Origin: Coriobacteriia bacterium
GTDB lineage: Bacteria > Actinomycetota > Coriobacteriia > Anaerosomatales > JAAXUF01
DNA length: 64,000 bases
Assembly: GCA_013336165.1 (NCBI GenBank)
Contig: JAAXUF010000001.1
Span: forward strand, 124,001 to 188,000
Reading direction: 5' to 3'
The stretch's first letter is position 1, and each line of letters begins with the position of its first letter. The position numbers were made by a program, and so were the translations under genes. The notes below the pieces were generated by a model. That model was not told the DNA's origin, made no database searches, and saw only the letters and a program-made list of their open reading frames with translations. Below, one piece after another: positions 38,006-47,312 of this stretch.

Positions 38006-39358
38006 CTATCGTCCAAAACCGCCGGGCAGACCAGGCATGCGCATCCGTTTCCCACCTTTTCCGCCTTGTGCCATGAGTTGCTTCATCATCTTTCGTGATT
38101 CCGTGAACTGCTTGAGAAGCTGATTGACGTCCCGGACTTCGACCCCGGCTCCTTGGGCGATTCTCACTCGCCGTTCGCCGTTGATGAGTTGCGGTTTCTC
38201 TCGCTCCCGCCTCGTCATCGAGAAGATTATCGCCTCGGTGCGGCCCAAAGCGCCCTCATCCACATCGGCTGCCGGTGCACCAAGCTTTCCCATGCCGGGC
38301 AACGATTTCATGAGGTTGCCGATGCCACCCATCTTGCGCACCTGTTGGATCTGGCTCAGAAAGTCATCGAGGTTGAAGTCGGCTTTCTTGAGCCGCTGCG
38401 CCATCTCGACGTTTTCCTCGGCCTGGCCGATCTCCTGGGCCTTCTCGATGAGGGAGACGACGTCCCCCATGCCGAGGATGCGCTTGGCCATCCTGTCCGG
38501 AAAGAAGGGGTCGAGAGACTCGGGCTTCTCCCCTTCCGACGCGAACTTGATCGGCTTGCCTGTCACCTGGGTAACCGAAAGCGCTGCGCCTCCGCGCGCG
38601 TCTCCGTCGAGCTTGCTCATGATGACACCGTCGAAATCGACGCGCTCGGCAAAAACGGTTGCCGCGTTGACCGCGTCCTGGCCGGCCATTGAGTCGACGA
38701 CCATGAGGACCTGATCGGGCCTGGTGGCATCCCTGATCCGAACCGCCTCGGTCATCATGTCCTCGTCGACATGAAGGCGCCCGGCGGTGTCGATGATGAC
38801 GATGTCTTTCAGAGTGTCGATCGCCTGCCTCACGCCGTCTTTAGCGATCTTGACCGGATCGGCTCCTTCGCCACGGTATACGGGGATGTCAAGCTCCCTG
38901 CCGAGAGCTTCAAGCTGGTCGATAGCGGCAGGGCGGTAGACGTCGCACGCGACCATGAGCGGATGGTGGCCTTGCTTGCGCAGAAGATAGGCCAGCTTCG
39001 CTGTTGCGGTGGTCTTGCCGGAGCCCTGAAGGCCCACAAGCATGATCACGTTCGGGACCCGGCCTGACAATACCAAGCGAGAGTTCGTGGAGCCGAGCAA
39101 CGTGGTCATTTCATCCAGCACGATCTTGACAACCTGCTGGCCCGGCGTAAGCGAGCTCATCACCTCGGAGCCAACGGCACGCTCGCGGATCTTGGCGACG
39201 AAGTCCTTCACGACCTTGTAGTTCACGTCAGCTTCGAGCAGCGCCATGCGGATCTCGCGCATTGCGACATCGACGTCGGCCTCAGTGAGACGTCCTTTGC
39301 CGGTGAGTCCGCTGAACACGTGCTGAAGTCTGTCTGAGAGGCTCTGAAACATCGCCAT
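38006..39358 (-). CDS. ffh: Signal recognition particle protein Ffh
   Basis: SRP54 GTPase that targets nascent membrane proteins. The 450-residue protein has an N domain (1-85) and a G domain with GLQGSGKTT near residue 108, DTAGRLHVDEDM near 188, and TKLDGDARGG near 245. The Met-rich M domain ends in RMRMPGLPGGF. The ATG at 39358 has GGAGGA upstream. It follows ftsY, its receptor, by 68 bases. The 4.5S RNA gene is not seen here. Confidence 0.97.
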   Translation of the reverse strand: MAMFQSLSDRLQHVFSGLTGKGRLTEADVDVAMREIRMALLEADVNYKVVKDFVAKIRERAVGSEVMSSLTPGQQVVKIVLDEMTTLLGSTNSRLVLSGRVPNVIMLVGLQGSGKTTATAKLAYLLRKQGHHPLMVACDVYRPAAIDQLEALGRELDIPVYRGEGADPVKIAKDGVRQAIDTLKDIVIIDTAGRLHVDEDMMTEAVRIRDATRPDQVLMVVDSMAGQDAVNAATVFAERVDFDGVIMSKLDGDARGGAALSVTQVTGKPIKFASEGEKPESLDPFFPDRMAKRILGMGDVVSLIEKAQEIGQAEENVEMAQRLKKADFNLDDFLSQIQQVRKMGGIGNLMKSLPGMGKLGAPAADVDEGALGRTEAIIFSMTRREREKPQLINGERRVRIAQGAGVEVRDVNQLLKQFTESRKMMKQLMAQGGKGGKRMRMPGLPGGFGR

Positions 39359-39426
39359 ACGTTCCTCCGTTCATCCTGAAGTGTCCGGCAGTCTTTCGTG
39401 GCCGAGTAGACCGGTTCCGAGCGAGA

Positions 39427-40338
39427 TCACCCCTTGACGAGCGCCGCCGAGAACTCCGCCGCGTCGAAAGGTCTTAGGTCGTCGATACCTTCCCCTACTC
39501 CTATGCGAAGCACCGGTATGCCGAGCTCGCGCGCGATGGCGACCGCTATGCCGCCCTTGGCGGTCCCATCCAGTTTTGTGAGCACGATACCGTCGATTGC
39601 GAGCGCCGCGCCAAACTCTCGTGCCTGCGCAAGGCCGTTTTGCCCTGTGGTTGAGTCCATGACGAGGATCGTGCGTACAGCCGCCTTGCTGCGGTTCTCT
39701 GCGACACGTTTGATCTTGGTCAGCTCGCGCATCAGGTCTGCCGAGGTGTGAAGCCTCCCGGCCGTGTCGATCAGCGTCAGGTCAGCGCCCGATTTCTCGG
39801 CGGACTCGATCGTCTCGAAAGCCACGGCCGCAGGATCGGCTCCGCGGTCACGGCGAACGACAGGGACGCCTGCCCTCTCGGCCCAGATGTCGAGCTGCTC
39901 GGACGCGGCTGCGCGAAACGTGTCCGCGGAGCCGAGAACCACCTTGCGCCCGGCTTCGGCTCCCTGCTTGGCTACCTTGCCCACCGTAGTGGTCTTGCCT
40001 GCACCGTTGACTCCAACGAAAAGGAGCGTTACTGGGCGCACGTCGAACGGGTCCTCATCGGGATCCGGGAACTCGGCGGCGATGCTCTCCACGAGAGCCT
40101 CGATGACCGCGGCGGAATCGGGGAGATTCTCACGCTTCGATCTGTCCTTCAGGCGCGCGACGATCTCAGTGGTGCCGGTGACCCCGATGTCGGAAGCCAG
40201 CAGCGTGTCTTCGAGATCAGACCAGAACTCATCATCAAGGTCAGGTCCCTTGCCGAGAAGCACGTTGAGTTGCCCTGCAAGCCGCTCTCGGCTCCTTGAG
40301 AGCCCGTCGGCGAGCCGGCTATACCACGATGGGCTCAT
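39427..40338 (-). CDS. ftsY: Signal recognition particle receptor FtsY
   Basis: SRP receptor GTPase. The 303-residue protein consists of just the NG domains: LEDTLLASDIGVTGTTEIV in the N domain, Walker A GVNGAGKTTTVGKVA near residue 109, DTAGRLHTSADLM near 191, and TKLDGTAKGGIAVAIA near 256. The acidic A domain of some homologues is absent. The gene overlaps the smc stop by 20 bases. Confidence 0.96.
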   Translation of the reverse strand: MSPSWYSRLADGLSRSRERLAGQLNVLLGKGPDLDDEFWSDLEDTLLASDIGVTGTTEIVARLKDRSKRENLPDSAAVIEALVESIAAEFPDPDEDPFDVRPVTLLFVGVNGAGKTTTVGKVAKQGAEAGRKVVLGSADTFRAAASEQLDIWAERAGVPVVRRDRGADPAAVAFETIESAEKSGADLTLIDTAGRLHTSADLMRELTKIKRVAENRSKAAVRTILVMDSTTGQNGLAQAREFGAALAIDGIVLTKLDGTAKGGIAVAIARELGIPVLRIGVGEGIDDLRPFDAAEFSAALVKG

Positions 40339-43300
40339 GTTCCACTTCCGCTGTCACGCGAGCCCTGTCAAGCTTCTGGCTCACAACCTTCGAAACACCA
40401 TCGGCCTGCATGGAAACGCCGTAGAGCACGTCAGCCATCTCCATGGTGCGTCGCTGATGGGTGACGATCAGGAACTGCGTCGAAGTTCGCATGGAGTCGA
40501 CGAACGTGACGAAACGGCGCAGGTTTGTGTCGTCCAAAGCGGCTTCAACTTCGTCGAGGATATAGAAGGGGCACGGCCGGGTCCGATAGACGGCGAAAAG
40601 AAGCGCGAGCGCCGTCAGCGACTTCTCGCCGCCGGAGAGAAGCGACATCTTCGCGACCTTCTTACCCCGAGGCTGCGCGATCACTTCGACGCCGGTGGTG
40701 TCGGGATCATCCGGATCCGTCAGGCACAGCCGGGCCGAGCCGCCGGGGAACAGGACGGCGAATATCTCCTGGAAGGCCTCGTCGACCTGTTCGAAGGCCT
40801 CGAGAAACCTGTCTCTGACTTTGCGGTCGATAGCCGCGACCACCTTGTGAAGCGCCTTGCGGCTTCCATCGAGGTCGTCGACTTGGGACGTCATGAAGTC
40901 GCGCCGGGCTTTCAGAGACTCGAACTCCCGCATCGCCACCGGGTTGACCGGCCCGATCGAGGAGATCTGCTTTCGCAGCCGATGAGCACGATCTTCCGCC
41001 GCCCTGCGGTCTTCCAACTCCGGCAGTGCCAGCGCCCGTTCCAGCGAGATACCGAGTTCCTCAACGATGCGGTGGGCGGCCTGGTTCACCTGAAGCTCGG
41101 TCTGGCCCTTCTTCACACGAACATCGGTAGCGGTAGTGCTCTTTCCATCGATCTCGGCCTGAACTTCGCGGACGGCGCTTTGAGCCGCTTGGATCGTCTC
41201 GCGCAAAGACTCCGAGTCCGCCTGCTCGAAACAGGCGCGGTCCTTGAGTTTGGCGGCCCAGTGCTCGGCACGCTCCTGCAATGCAACGTAGAGATCATGA
41301 ACGGGTTGGATTCGTTCGCGAAGCAGCTCGAGTGCCTGCTCCGTCTCCTTGGACTGCCGTATAGCGGTTTCCAGTTCGCGCAACTCGGAGTTGACGCCGT
41401 TGAGCTGTCTCTTGAGGTGTACTTCCCGTTCGGACACTGTGGCGATGTCCACCTGGCAGACGCTCAGTCGCTCAGAGACCGCGCTCTCCTCTCGAAAGCG
41501 CAGGTCGCGTTGCTCGCGAGCGATTGCCTGCGTCTCCTCGAAGCTTTCGAGCGTCGAGGTTGCCGAGGCGATCTTCTCGGCAAGATGGCCCACCGTCGGC
41601 TGGTCCTTGACGGAGCGCTCACGGATCGCGCCGATGCGAGTGTCAATCCCGCTTGCTTCCGTTTCCAGTGTGGTGAGTTGCTGCTCGAGCCGGCCGACCT
41701 CCTCGAGCATGGAGTCGTGTTCCCCGGTACACGCCGCGATCTTCTGCGAAAGGTCGAGTGCGTCCTGTTGTGCCGCCGAGAGTGCTTCTGCGGCAGCGGC
41801 GCTCTCCGATTCCGAGTCGCCAAGTGCGGCAGAAAGCGCGCCGATGCCGTCGGTCAACTCTGCGAAGCGGCGTTTCCGGGCAAGCACGCTCTCCGTGTCG
41901 TTGAGCTGCATGCCGAGCGTGAGCTTGCCGGTGGGCCAGACCACCGCACCTTCAGCTGTCGCAAAGCGAGCGCCTGAGGTGTCCGCTGCCGAGGCCTGCA
42001 AAGCCGCAGTGACGTTATCGACGACGAACACGTCGCCCAAGAGCGCCTCAACGGCAGGCCGCATGGACTCTTCGAAAACCAATTCGTCGAGAAGTCGCAT
42101 GCCGGTTGTCGGCATACCCCTCAGATTCGAACGCGCGCCGGACAGAGGAACGACCGAAAGCTCGCCTTGGGACTCGGCCAGCAGCCCGTCTGCAAGGGTC
42201 GCGGCAGTGAGGGCGTCTGCAACCAGCACGCCGAACAAGTCGGCGCCGAGAAGCCTTTCCACGAGCACCTCGTAGTGCTTCGGAGCCCGAATTGCCTCGG
42301 TGACGGGGCCGATTAGACCCGGCAGACCGCCTTCGTTGGTCAGCGCCCATGCTAGGGCCGGGGACGCGGCGGCAAACGCACGGTCGACTTCCTCCAGCCC
42401 ACGGAGCTCCGCACGCGCTTCGGCCAGCGCGTTGCGCCGGCTGTCGAGATCGCGCCGACGGGACTCCAAAACGCGTACCCGCTTGTCGACATCGGAGTCG
42501 GCAAGCGCCAGATCGCGCTTCAGGTGGCTCAGGCGAGCCGAGACCCCATCGAGACGGCTGCGCCGTGCGGAGAGAGTTGCTTGAGCAGCAAGTCGCTGAT
42601 CTCTGATCTGCGACGCCCGCTCTGCCAGCAGGTCGTCTTCAAGCCTGAAGGCAGACAGCGCCTGTTCGGCGAGCGCTGAAGCCGCCCGATCGTCTTCAAG
42701 TTGCTTGCGAACGCGGCGAATCTCGGCGGCCAGGCGTGAGAGCTCCTCATCGGCAGCGATGCGGGCCTTACGCACGGCCTCGGCTTCACGACGCACTTCG
42801 TTGAGTTGTCCGTAAAGCGCTTTGAGACGGCCGTCGGCGTCCACCCGCTCCAGCGACAGCCGTTCAAGCTCCGCGGAACGCTGCACCGTGCGATTGTCGG
42901 ACTGGTGGAGCTTCTGCCGAAGTTCAGAGAGCTTCTCGATGAGGTTCTTGCCCTTTTCTTCAAGCAGCAGCAAGCCGGCATCAAGACGCTCGAGAATCGA
43001 CTGCATCCTACGCCGTTGTTCGGAGAGATCGCCGACAAACAGGCCTTTCTCCTCCAACAGCGACTGGAACTTCGCGAGTTCACGTTCCTTCTCGGCTAGG
43101 CGATAGCGGGACAGCTCGATGTCGGCATCCGCTTCGCGTTCAAGCTTCGAGATCTCTTCCCACTGGCCCTGAAGCCGACGCAGATCGTCGACGGCCATGC
43201 CGAGCTCATGCTCTCGCAATTCCGCCGAGAGCGCCGCATGCTCCTGCGCGCGCGTCGCCTGGCGCTCGAGCGGCCGGAGCTGGCGTTCGATTTCGGACGA

Positions 43301-43882
43301 GATGTCGCGTGCCCTTGCGAGATAGGCGTCCATGGCAGAGAGCTTGCGCAGCGCGCGTTCTTTGCGCTTCTTGTGCTTCAGGACACCCGCGGCTTCGTCG
43401 ATGAGTCCGCGTCTGTCTTCGGGACGCGAGTTTAAGACCTCATCTAGGCGACCTTGGCTAATGATGGAATGCGTGTCTCGACCGAGACCGGAGTCGTGAA
43501 GCAGATCTTGGATGTCCATGAGACGTGACGGTGACTGGTTGATGAGGTACTCACTGTCGCCGTTGCGAAACATGCGACGGGTAATGGTGACTTCGGAAAA
43601 CTCCAGCGGCAATGTGCCGTCGCTGTTGTCGAGCACGAGGTCGACTTCCGCCACGCCCACAGGCTGGCGTGCCGAGGAGCCTGCGAAAATGACGTCTTCC
43701 ATCGCTTGCCCGCGCAGGCTCTTGGCAGACTGCTCGCCCAGTACCCATAGAACCGCATCGGAGATGTTGGACTTGCCGGATCCGTTTGGCCCGACGATGA
43801 CGGTGACGCCGGGTTCGAACAGCATGACGCCCTTATCGGCGAATGACTTGAAACCTCGGAATATCAGGGACTTGAGGTACAC
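40319..43882 (-). CDS. smc: Chromosome segregation protein SMC
   Basis: Condensin ATPase. The 1187-residue protein has the head start YLKSLIFRGFKSFADK, Walker A GPNGSGKS at residues 31-38 and QSLSRVM-type neighbours, two long coiled coils, and a hinge near residues 505-665 (GGLPGLIGPVTEAI). The C-terminal head carries the signature LSGGEKSLTALALLFA and Walker B FYILDEVEAALDD. The start is GTG at 43882, with AGGGGG upstream; about 130 further upstream codons overlap rnc and are not coding in this frame. scpA/scpB are not in the window. Confidence 0.96.
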   Translation of the reverse strand: MYLKSLIFRGFKSFADKGVMLFEPGVTVIVGPNGSGKSNISDAVLWVLGEQSAKSLRGQAMEDVIFAGSSARQPVGVAEVDLVLDNSDGTLPLEFSEVTITRRMFRNGDSEYLINQSPSRLMDIQDLLHDSGLGRDTHSIISQGRLDEVLNSRPEDRRGLIDEAAGVLKHKKRKERALRKLSAMDAYLARARDISSEIERQLRPLERQATRAQEHAALSAELREHELGMAVDDLRRLQGQWEEISKLEREADADIELSRYRLAEKERELAKFQSLLEEKGLFVGDLSEQRRRMQSILERLDAGLLLLEEKGKNLIEKLSELRQKLHQSDNRTVQRSAELERLSLERVDADGRLKALYGQLNEVRREAEAVRKARIAADEELSRLAAEIRRVRKQLEDDRAASALAEQALSAFRLEDDLLAERASQIRDQRLAAQATLSARRSRLDGVSARLSHLKRDLALADSDVDKRVRVLESRRRDLDSRRNALAEARAELRGLEEVDRAFAAASPALAWALTNEGGLPGLIGPVTEAIRAPKHYEVLVERLLGADLFGVLVADALTAATLADGLLAESQGELSVVPLSGARSNLRGMPTTGMRLLDELVFEESMRPAVEALLGDVFVVDNVTAALQASAADTSGARFATAEGAVVWPTGKLTLGMQLNDTESVLARKRRFAELTDGIGALSAALGDSESESAAAAEALSAAQQDALDLSQKIAACTGEHDSMLEEVGRLEQQLTTLETEASGIDTRIGAIRERSVKDQPTVGHLAEKIASATSTLESFEETQAIAREQRDLRFREESAVSERLSVCQVDIATVSEREVHLKRQLNGVNSELRELETAIRQSKETEQALELLRERIQPVHDLYVALQERAEHWAAKLKDRACFEQADSESLRETIQAAQSAVREVQAEIDGKSTTATDVRVKKGQTELQVNQAAHRIVEELGISLERALALPELEDRRAAEDRAHRLRKQISSIGPVNPVAMREFESLKARRDFMTSQVDDLDGSRKALHKVVAAIDRKVRDRFLEAFEQVDEAFQEIFAVLFPGGSARLCLTDPDDPDTTGVEVIAQPRGKKVAKMSLLSGGEKSLTALALLFAVYRTRPCPFYILDEVEAALDDTNLRRFVTFVDSMRTSTQFLIVTHQRRTMEMADVLYGVSMQADGVSKVVSQKLDRARVTAEVEHEPIVV

Positions 43883-43941
43883 GTTCCCCCTAGGGCGCGG
43901 ACTGGCATACGGAACGAAAAACGCACACAAAACCGGAGGCA

Positions 43942-43950
43942 AGTGTAGCA
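43942..43950 (-). promoter_or_regulatory. Candidate extended -10 promoter for smc-ftsY
   Basis: On the minus strand the sequence is TGCTACACT, with a TGn extension, 60 bases before the smc start in the 125-base rnc-smc spacer. No clear -35 hexamer is visible. A small GCCCC/GGGGC hairpin lies just upstream at 43969-43982. Confidence 0.4.
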
Positions 43951-44007
43951 CAGGAGGATCGCCTGACCGCCCCTCGTGGGGCTCTCCGACAGACGATTTG
44001 CGAGGGC

Positions 44008-44703
44008 CTAAAGTCGTTCCAGAGCCGCTGAAGCCGCAGCCGCTTCGGCGTCTTTCTTCGTCCGCCCGCTCCCCTGTCCGACGACGATGCCCTCCATCTC
44101 CACCGCGCAGGTGAACGTCCGGGCGTGTGGTGGGCCATCCTCGGCAATGAGGCGGTAGGTCGGGGCGAGGCCCCTGGCCTGAGTGATTTCTTGAAGCAGT
44201 GACTTTGGATTCTCGGGTGTCGACGCGGCGTCTTCCGAGATCCGCGAGCCAAGCGTCGCAAGAACCCACTCGCGGGCAGCAGGGAGCCCGGCGTCCAAGT
44301 AGAGCGCTGCCACAAGTGCCTCGTAGACATTCTCGAGTGCACTCACCAAACCTCTGCCGCCGGTGCCCCGCTCGCTGTCACCAACGATCAGTGCGCCGCC
44401 AAGGCCCAAATCGGCCGCTACTTCCGAGAGTGTGGTGCCGGCAACAGCCGAGATCTTGATGCGGGTCATTCCGCCTTCAGGCATGTCGGGATAGCGGCGG
44501 AACACCTCCTCGGCGATGACGAAGCCCACAACCGAGTCGCCAAGAAACTCGAGACGTTCGTAGTACGCGCCCGGATCCTTGGCCTCGATCGCCGAAGGAT
44601 GTGTGAGGGCGCGCAGGAGCAGATCGCGGTCCGAGAACCGGTGGCCCATGACCTTCTCGGCGAGCGCCAGCCGCTGAGAGCCTTCCGCAGATGCGTTTGC
44701 CAC
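44008..44703 (-). CDS. rnc: Ribonuclease III
   Basis: Double-strand-specific endoribonuclease for rRNA and mRNA processing. The 231-residue protein has the catalytic signature ERLEFLGDSVVGF near residue 49 and the second acidic cluster in ENVYEALVAALYLDAG near 123. A C-terminal dsRNA-binding domain starts at PKSLLQEITQARGLAPTY. The start is GTG at 44703, with GGAGG about 12 bases upstream. It sits between the fab operon and smc. Confidence 0.95.
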   Translation of the reverse strand: MANASAEGSQRLALAEKVMGHRFSDRDLLLRALTHPSAIEAKDPGAYYERLEFLGDSVVGFVIAEEVFRRYPDMPEGGMTRIKISAVAGTTLSEVAADLGLGGALIVGDSERGTGGRGLVSALENVYEALVAALYLDAGLPAAREWVLATLGSRISEDAASTPENPKSLLQEITQARGLAPTYRLIAEDGPPHARTFTCAVEMEGIVVGQGSGRTKKDAEAAAASAALERL

Positions 44704-44718
44704 AGTCTTGCCGGCCTC

Positions 44719-45948
44719 CTATACCCGCGCGAGAACGAGAGTCGCGTTATGTCCGCCGAAACCGAAGGAGTTGCTCATGGTGACGGATAGATCCGCAGCA
44801 CGGGCAACGTTGGGAACGTAGTCAAGATCGCATTCCGGGTCCGGAGTGGCAAGGTTGATTGTGGGCGGAATGATGGAGTTCTCCATTGCCAGGATGCAGA
44901 CCGCGGCTTCGACGGCACCCGCGCCGCCGAGCAGGTGCCCCATCATCGATTTCGTCGAGCTGACGGGTGGCACACACTGCCCAAACACCGACTTGATCGC
45001 TTTTGTCTCTGCGGCGTCGCCCGCATCGGTTGAAGTGCCGTGGGCGTTGATGTAGCTGACGTCGCATGGCGACAGCCGACCCTCTTCCAGTGCAATCTGC
45101 ATTGCACGGAAGGCACCGCTTCCGTCGGGTGCGGGCGCTGTCATGTGGTAGGCGTCGGCGCTGGCGCCGTACCCCACAAGCTCGGCACGGATATGCGCGC
45201 CGCGGGCGACAGCGTGATCCCAATCCTCGAGAACGAGGATTCCTCCGCCTTCGGCGATGACGAAGCCGTCGCGGCTCGCGTCCCAAGGACGCGATGCGCC
45301 GGTGGGATCGTCGTTACGGGTGGACAGGGCCCTCAGTGCACAGAAGCCCGCGACGCCGAGCGGCGTGACGCCGGAATCGAATCCGCCGGCAATCATGACG
45401 TCGGCTCTGCCACGACGGATCGCCTCGGCGGCTTCTCCGATCGCGTGAGACCCCGTGGCACACGCCGAAACCACCGCGTAGTTGATTCCCTTAAGCCCGT
45501 ATCGGATCGAAATATGACCGGCAGCTAGGTCGGTGATCATCATTGGAACGAGAAATGGGCTCACGCGACCCGGGCCGCGCTCGAGCAGGATCTCCTTCTG
45601 CTCCTCCATGAGTCCGAGTCCGCCGATGCCCGAGCCGACGATGACACCCGAGCGCAAGGCGAGATCATCTGAGATCTCAGTGAGTCCGGCGTCGCGCATT
45701 GCTTCGTCGGCAGCGACCATCGCGAACTGCTGGAAGCGCGACATGCGCCTGGCTTCCTTGTGGTCCAACACGCCGCTCGGGTCGAAGTCCTTGATGTAGC
45801 CGGCGATTCGCGATGAGTATCCGGTAGTGTCGAAGTGCTCAATCGCGGAGATGCCGCTGCGCCCGCTGACGAGAGAGTCCCACATTGCATCGACACCGAT
45901 ACCTACCGGTGTCACGACTCCGAGGCCGGTGACGGCAATCCTCTTCAT
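44719..45948 (-). CDS. fabF: 3-oxoacyl-ACP synthase II (FabF)
   Basis: Elongating condensing enzyme of type II fatty acid synthesis. The 409-residue thiolase-fold protein has Cys163 in VVSACATGSHAIGEA, a catalytic His in NAHGTSTDAGDAAE near residue 301, and another in KSMMGHLLGGAGAVE near 337. The C-terminal NSFGFGGHNATLVL is present. The ATG at 45948 overlaps the end of the upstream FabK-like gene (ATGA), with AGAGGA before it. It is the last fab gene, 15 bases before rnc. Confidence 0.95.
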   Translation of the reverse strand: MKRIAVTGLGVVTPVGIGVDAMWDSLVSGRSGISAIEHFDTTGYSSRIAGYIKDFDPSGVLDHKEARRMSRFQQFAMVAADEAMRDAGLTEISDDLALRSGVIVGSGIGGLGLMEEQKEILLERGPGRVSPFLVPMMITDLAAGHISIRYGLKGINYAVVSACATGSHAIGEAAEAIRRGRADVMIAGGFDSGVTPLGVAGFCALRALSTRNDDPTGASRPWDASRDGFVIAEGGGILVLEDWDHAVARGAHIRAELVGYGASADAYHMTAPAPDGSGAFRAMQIALEEGRLSPCDVSYINAHGTSTDAGDAAETKAIKSVFGQCVPPVSSTKSMMGHLLGGAGAVEAAVCILAMENSIIPPTINLATPDPECDLDYVPNVARAADLSVTMSNSFGFGGHNATLVLARV

Positions 45949-46904
45949 GAAGCTTCCTCTCCGGATGATTTCCACTCGGCTTCAAGACGCCTCATCAGTT
46001 CAGCGACGGTCGGAACGTCGGTGATTCGTGCCGCCGAGGAGCCGGCAAAGACGAGCCCGTTCTCGACGTCTCCGCTTTGGGCGAGTTCGAGTTCCTTCAT
46101 GATGCAGTAGTCTTTGTGGCATTCCTTGAGGCACGCCGCGCACCGCTCGATCGGCGGGTACTCGCCTCGGTGTGCACGCTCCCAGAACGGGTTCTTCAAA
46201 GCCCGTCCGGGCAGACCGACCGGACTTTTCACGAGCACAATATCTTCAGGTGACGCATTCACATACATCTGCTTGAACGCATCAGGGGCAGATGACTCAA
46301 CCGTCGCCGCAAAACGGGTACCCATCTGGACGCCAGCGGCACCCGTGTCGAGAGCCTTGCGGATGTCGGCGCCCGTCACGATACCGCCGGCACCAATCAC
46401 CGGCAGATCAACGGACGCCACGATTTCCGGAAGCAGGTCAAGCATCAGCCGATCGGTGCCGAGGTGACCTCCGGCTTCGAAACCTTCGACGATGAGCGCG
46501 GACGCCCCGAACTTCTCGGCGAGCCGGGCAACGCGCGTGGAGCCGACGATCGGCACCACCGGCACGCGGAACTCACGTCCCCATGCAAAGACGTCTCGCG
46601 AGAACCCAGCACCAGCGATCACTAGGTCGGCGCCCTCCGCCATGGCCGTCTGCACGAGTTCTTTGAATTTTCGCACCGCGACCATGATGTTGACGCCGAT
46701 CACGCCATCCGTCGCCTCGCGCGCTTTGCGGATCTCGGCGGCCAGCTCCCCCGCAGTCAGTCCGCTGCCAGCAATTACGCCGATGCCGCCTGCTTGGGCA
46801 ACCGCCGAAGCAAGCGGGGCCATCGAGATCCGGACGGCCATCCCGCCTTGAACGATGGGGAGGCGGGCTGTGCGCTCCCCAATTGTGAGTGTTGGCATGT
46901 CCAC
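45945..46904 (-). CDS. FabK-like FMN oxidoreductase with a cysteine cluster
   Basis: A 319-residue TIM-barrel flavoprotein of the FabK/nitronate monooxygenase family. It has PIVQGGMAVRIS near residue 16, GVNIMVAV near 70, EGFEAGGHLG near 140, GAGGIVTGADIRKAL near 171, and GVQMGTRF. Unlike the canonical FabK nearby it carries Cys255, Cys258, Cys262 and Cys267 (CxxC-x3-C-x4-C) in a C-terminal segment. From memory, this variant occurs in clostridial members annotated as nitronate monooxygenase. It lies between acpP and fabF with a four-base overlap, so a role in lipid synthesis is likely but its reaction is not established. GTG 46904 has AAGGG nine bases upstream; ATG 46898 is the alternative. 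Confidence 0.85.
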   Translation of the reverse strand: MDMPTLTIGERTARLPIVQGGMAVRISMAPLASAVAQAGGIGVIAGSGLTAGELAAEIRKAREATDGVIGVNIMVAVRKFKELVQTAMAEGADLVIAGAGFSRDVFAWGREFRVPVVPIVGSTRVARLAEKFGASALIVEGFEAGGHLGTDRLMLDLLPEIVASVDLPVIGAGGIVTGADIRKALDTGAAGVQMGTRFAATVESSAPDAFKQMYVNASPEDIVLVKSPVGLPGRALKNPFWERAHRGEYPPIERCAACLKECHKDYCIMKELELAQSGDVENGLVFAGSSAARITDVPTVAELMRRLEAEWKSSGEEAS

Positions 46905-46951
46905 GCTCGAATGCCCTTCGGTCGGATGGAGGGTGCAATGGGTTGATATCC

Positions 46952-46985
46952 CCGCACGCTACAGGAAGAGATCTGAAGCGTGCGG
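46952..46985 (-). other. Intercistronic hairpin between acpP and the FabK-like gene
   Basis: Nine-base arms (CCGCACGCT/AGCGTGCGG) with a 16-base loop lie 20 bases after the acpP stop. No U-run follows. Its position after acpP, usually the most abundant product of a fab operon, suggests 3'-end protection or partial attenuation. Confidence 0.5.
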
Positions 46986-47004
46986 AGAACCTTCAGCCGA
47001 AGAC

Positions 47005-47244
47005 CTAAGCGTTCGCTGCGATGTAGGAGACAGCATCGCCGACCGTCTTGATGCTCTCGGCATCTTCGTCCGGAATCGAGACCCCGAACTCTTCCTCAAG
47101 CGCCATCACGAGTTCGACGATATCGAGCGAGTCGGCACCCAGATCATCGACAAACGACGCCTCCTCAGTGACGTCATCCTCCTCGACGTTGAGTTGCTCG
47201 ACTATGACTGCTTTGACCTTCTCGACAACTTCATCGTGCTCCAT
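47005..47244 (-). CDS. acpP: Acyl carrier protein
   Basis: A 79-residue acidic four-helix carrier. Ser39 in [16 protein letters not shown] is the 4'-phosphopantetheine site. The ATG at 47244 has GGAGGAGG upstream; codons further upstream have no support. It sits in the fab operon between fabG and the FabK-like gene. Confidence 0.97.
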   Translation of the reverse strand: MEHDEVVEKVKAVIVEQLNVEEDDVTEEASFVDDLGADSLDIVELVMALEEEFGVSIPDEDAESIKTVGDAVSYIAANA

Positions 47245-47312
47245 ACGAAAAGACCTCCTCCGGTCGCTTTCAATCTCCAACAAAGACGGACAGATGTGTC
47301 CGGTGACGCACT

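Noticed and set aside
39764-41977. 737-codon open frame on the plus strand opposite smc and ftsY
   Set aside because: It is antisense to clear SMC and FtsY genes, shows no domain I recognise, and is expected from GC-rich codon bias in the opposite frame.
43883-44269. N-terminal extension of SMC by about 130 residues
   Set aside because: It overlaps rnc, and the conserved head start begins right after GTG 43882 with AGGGGG upstream.
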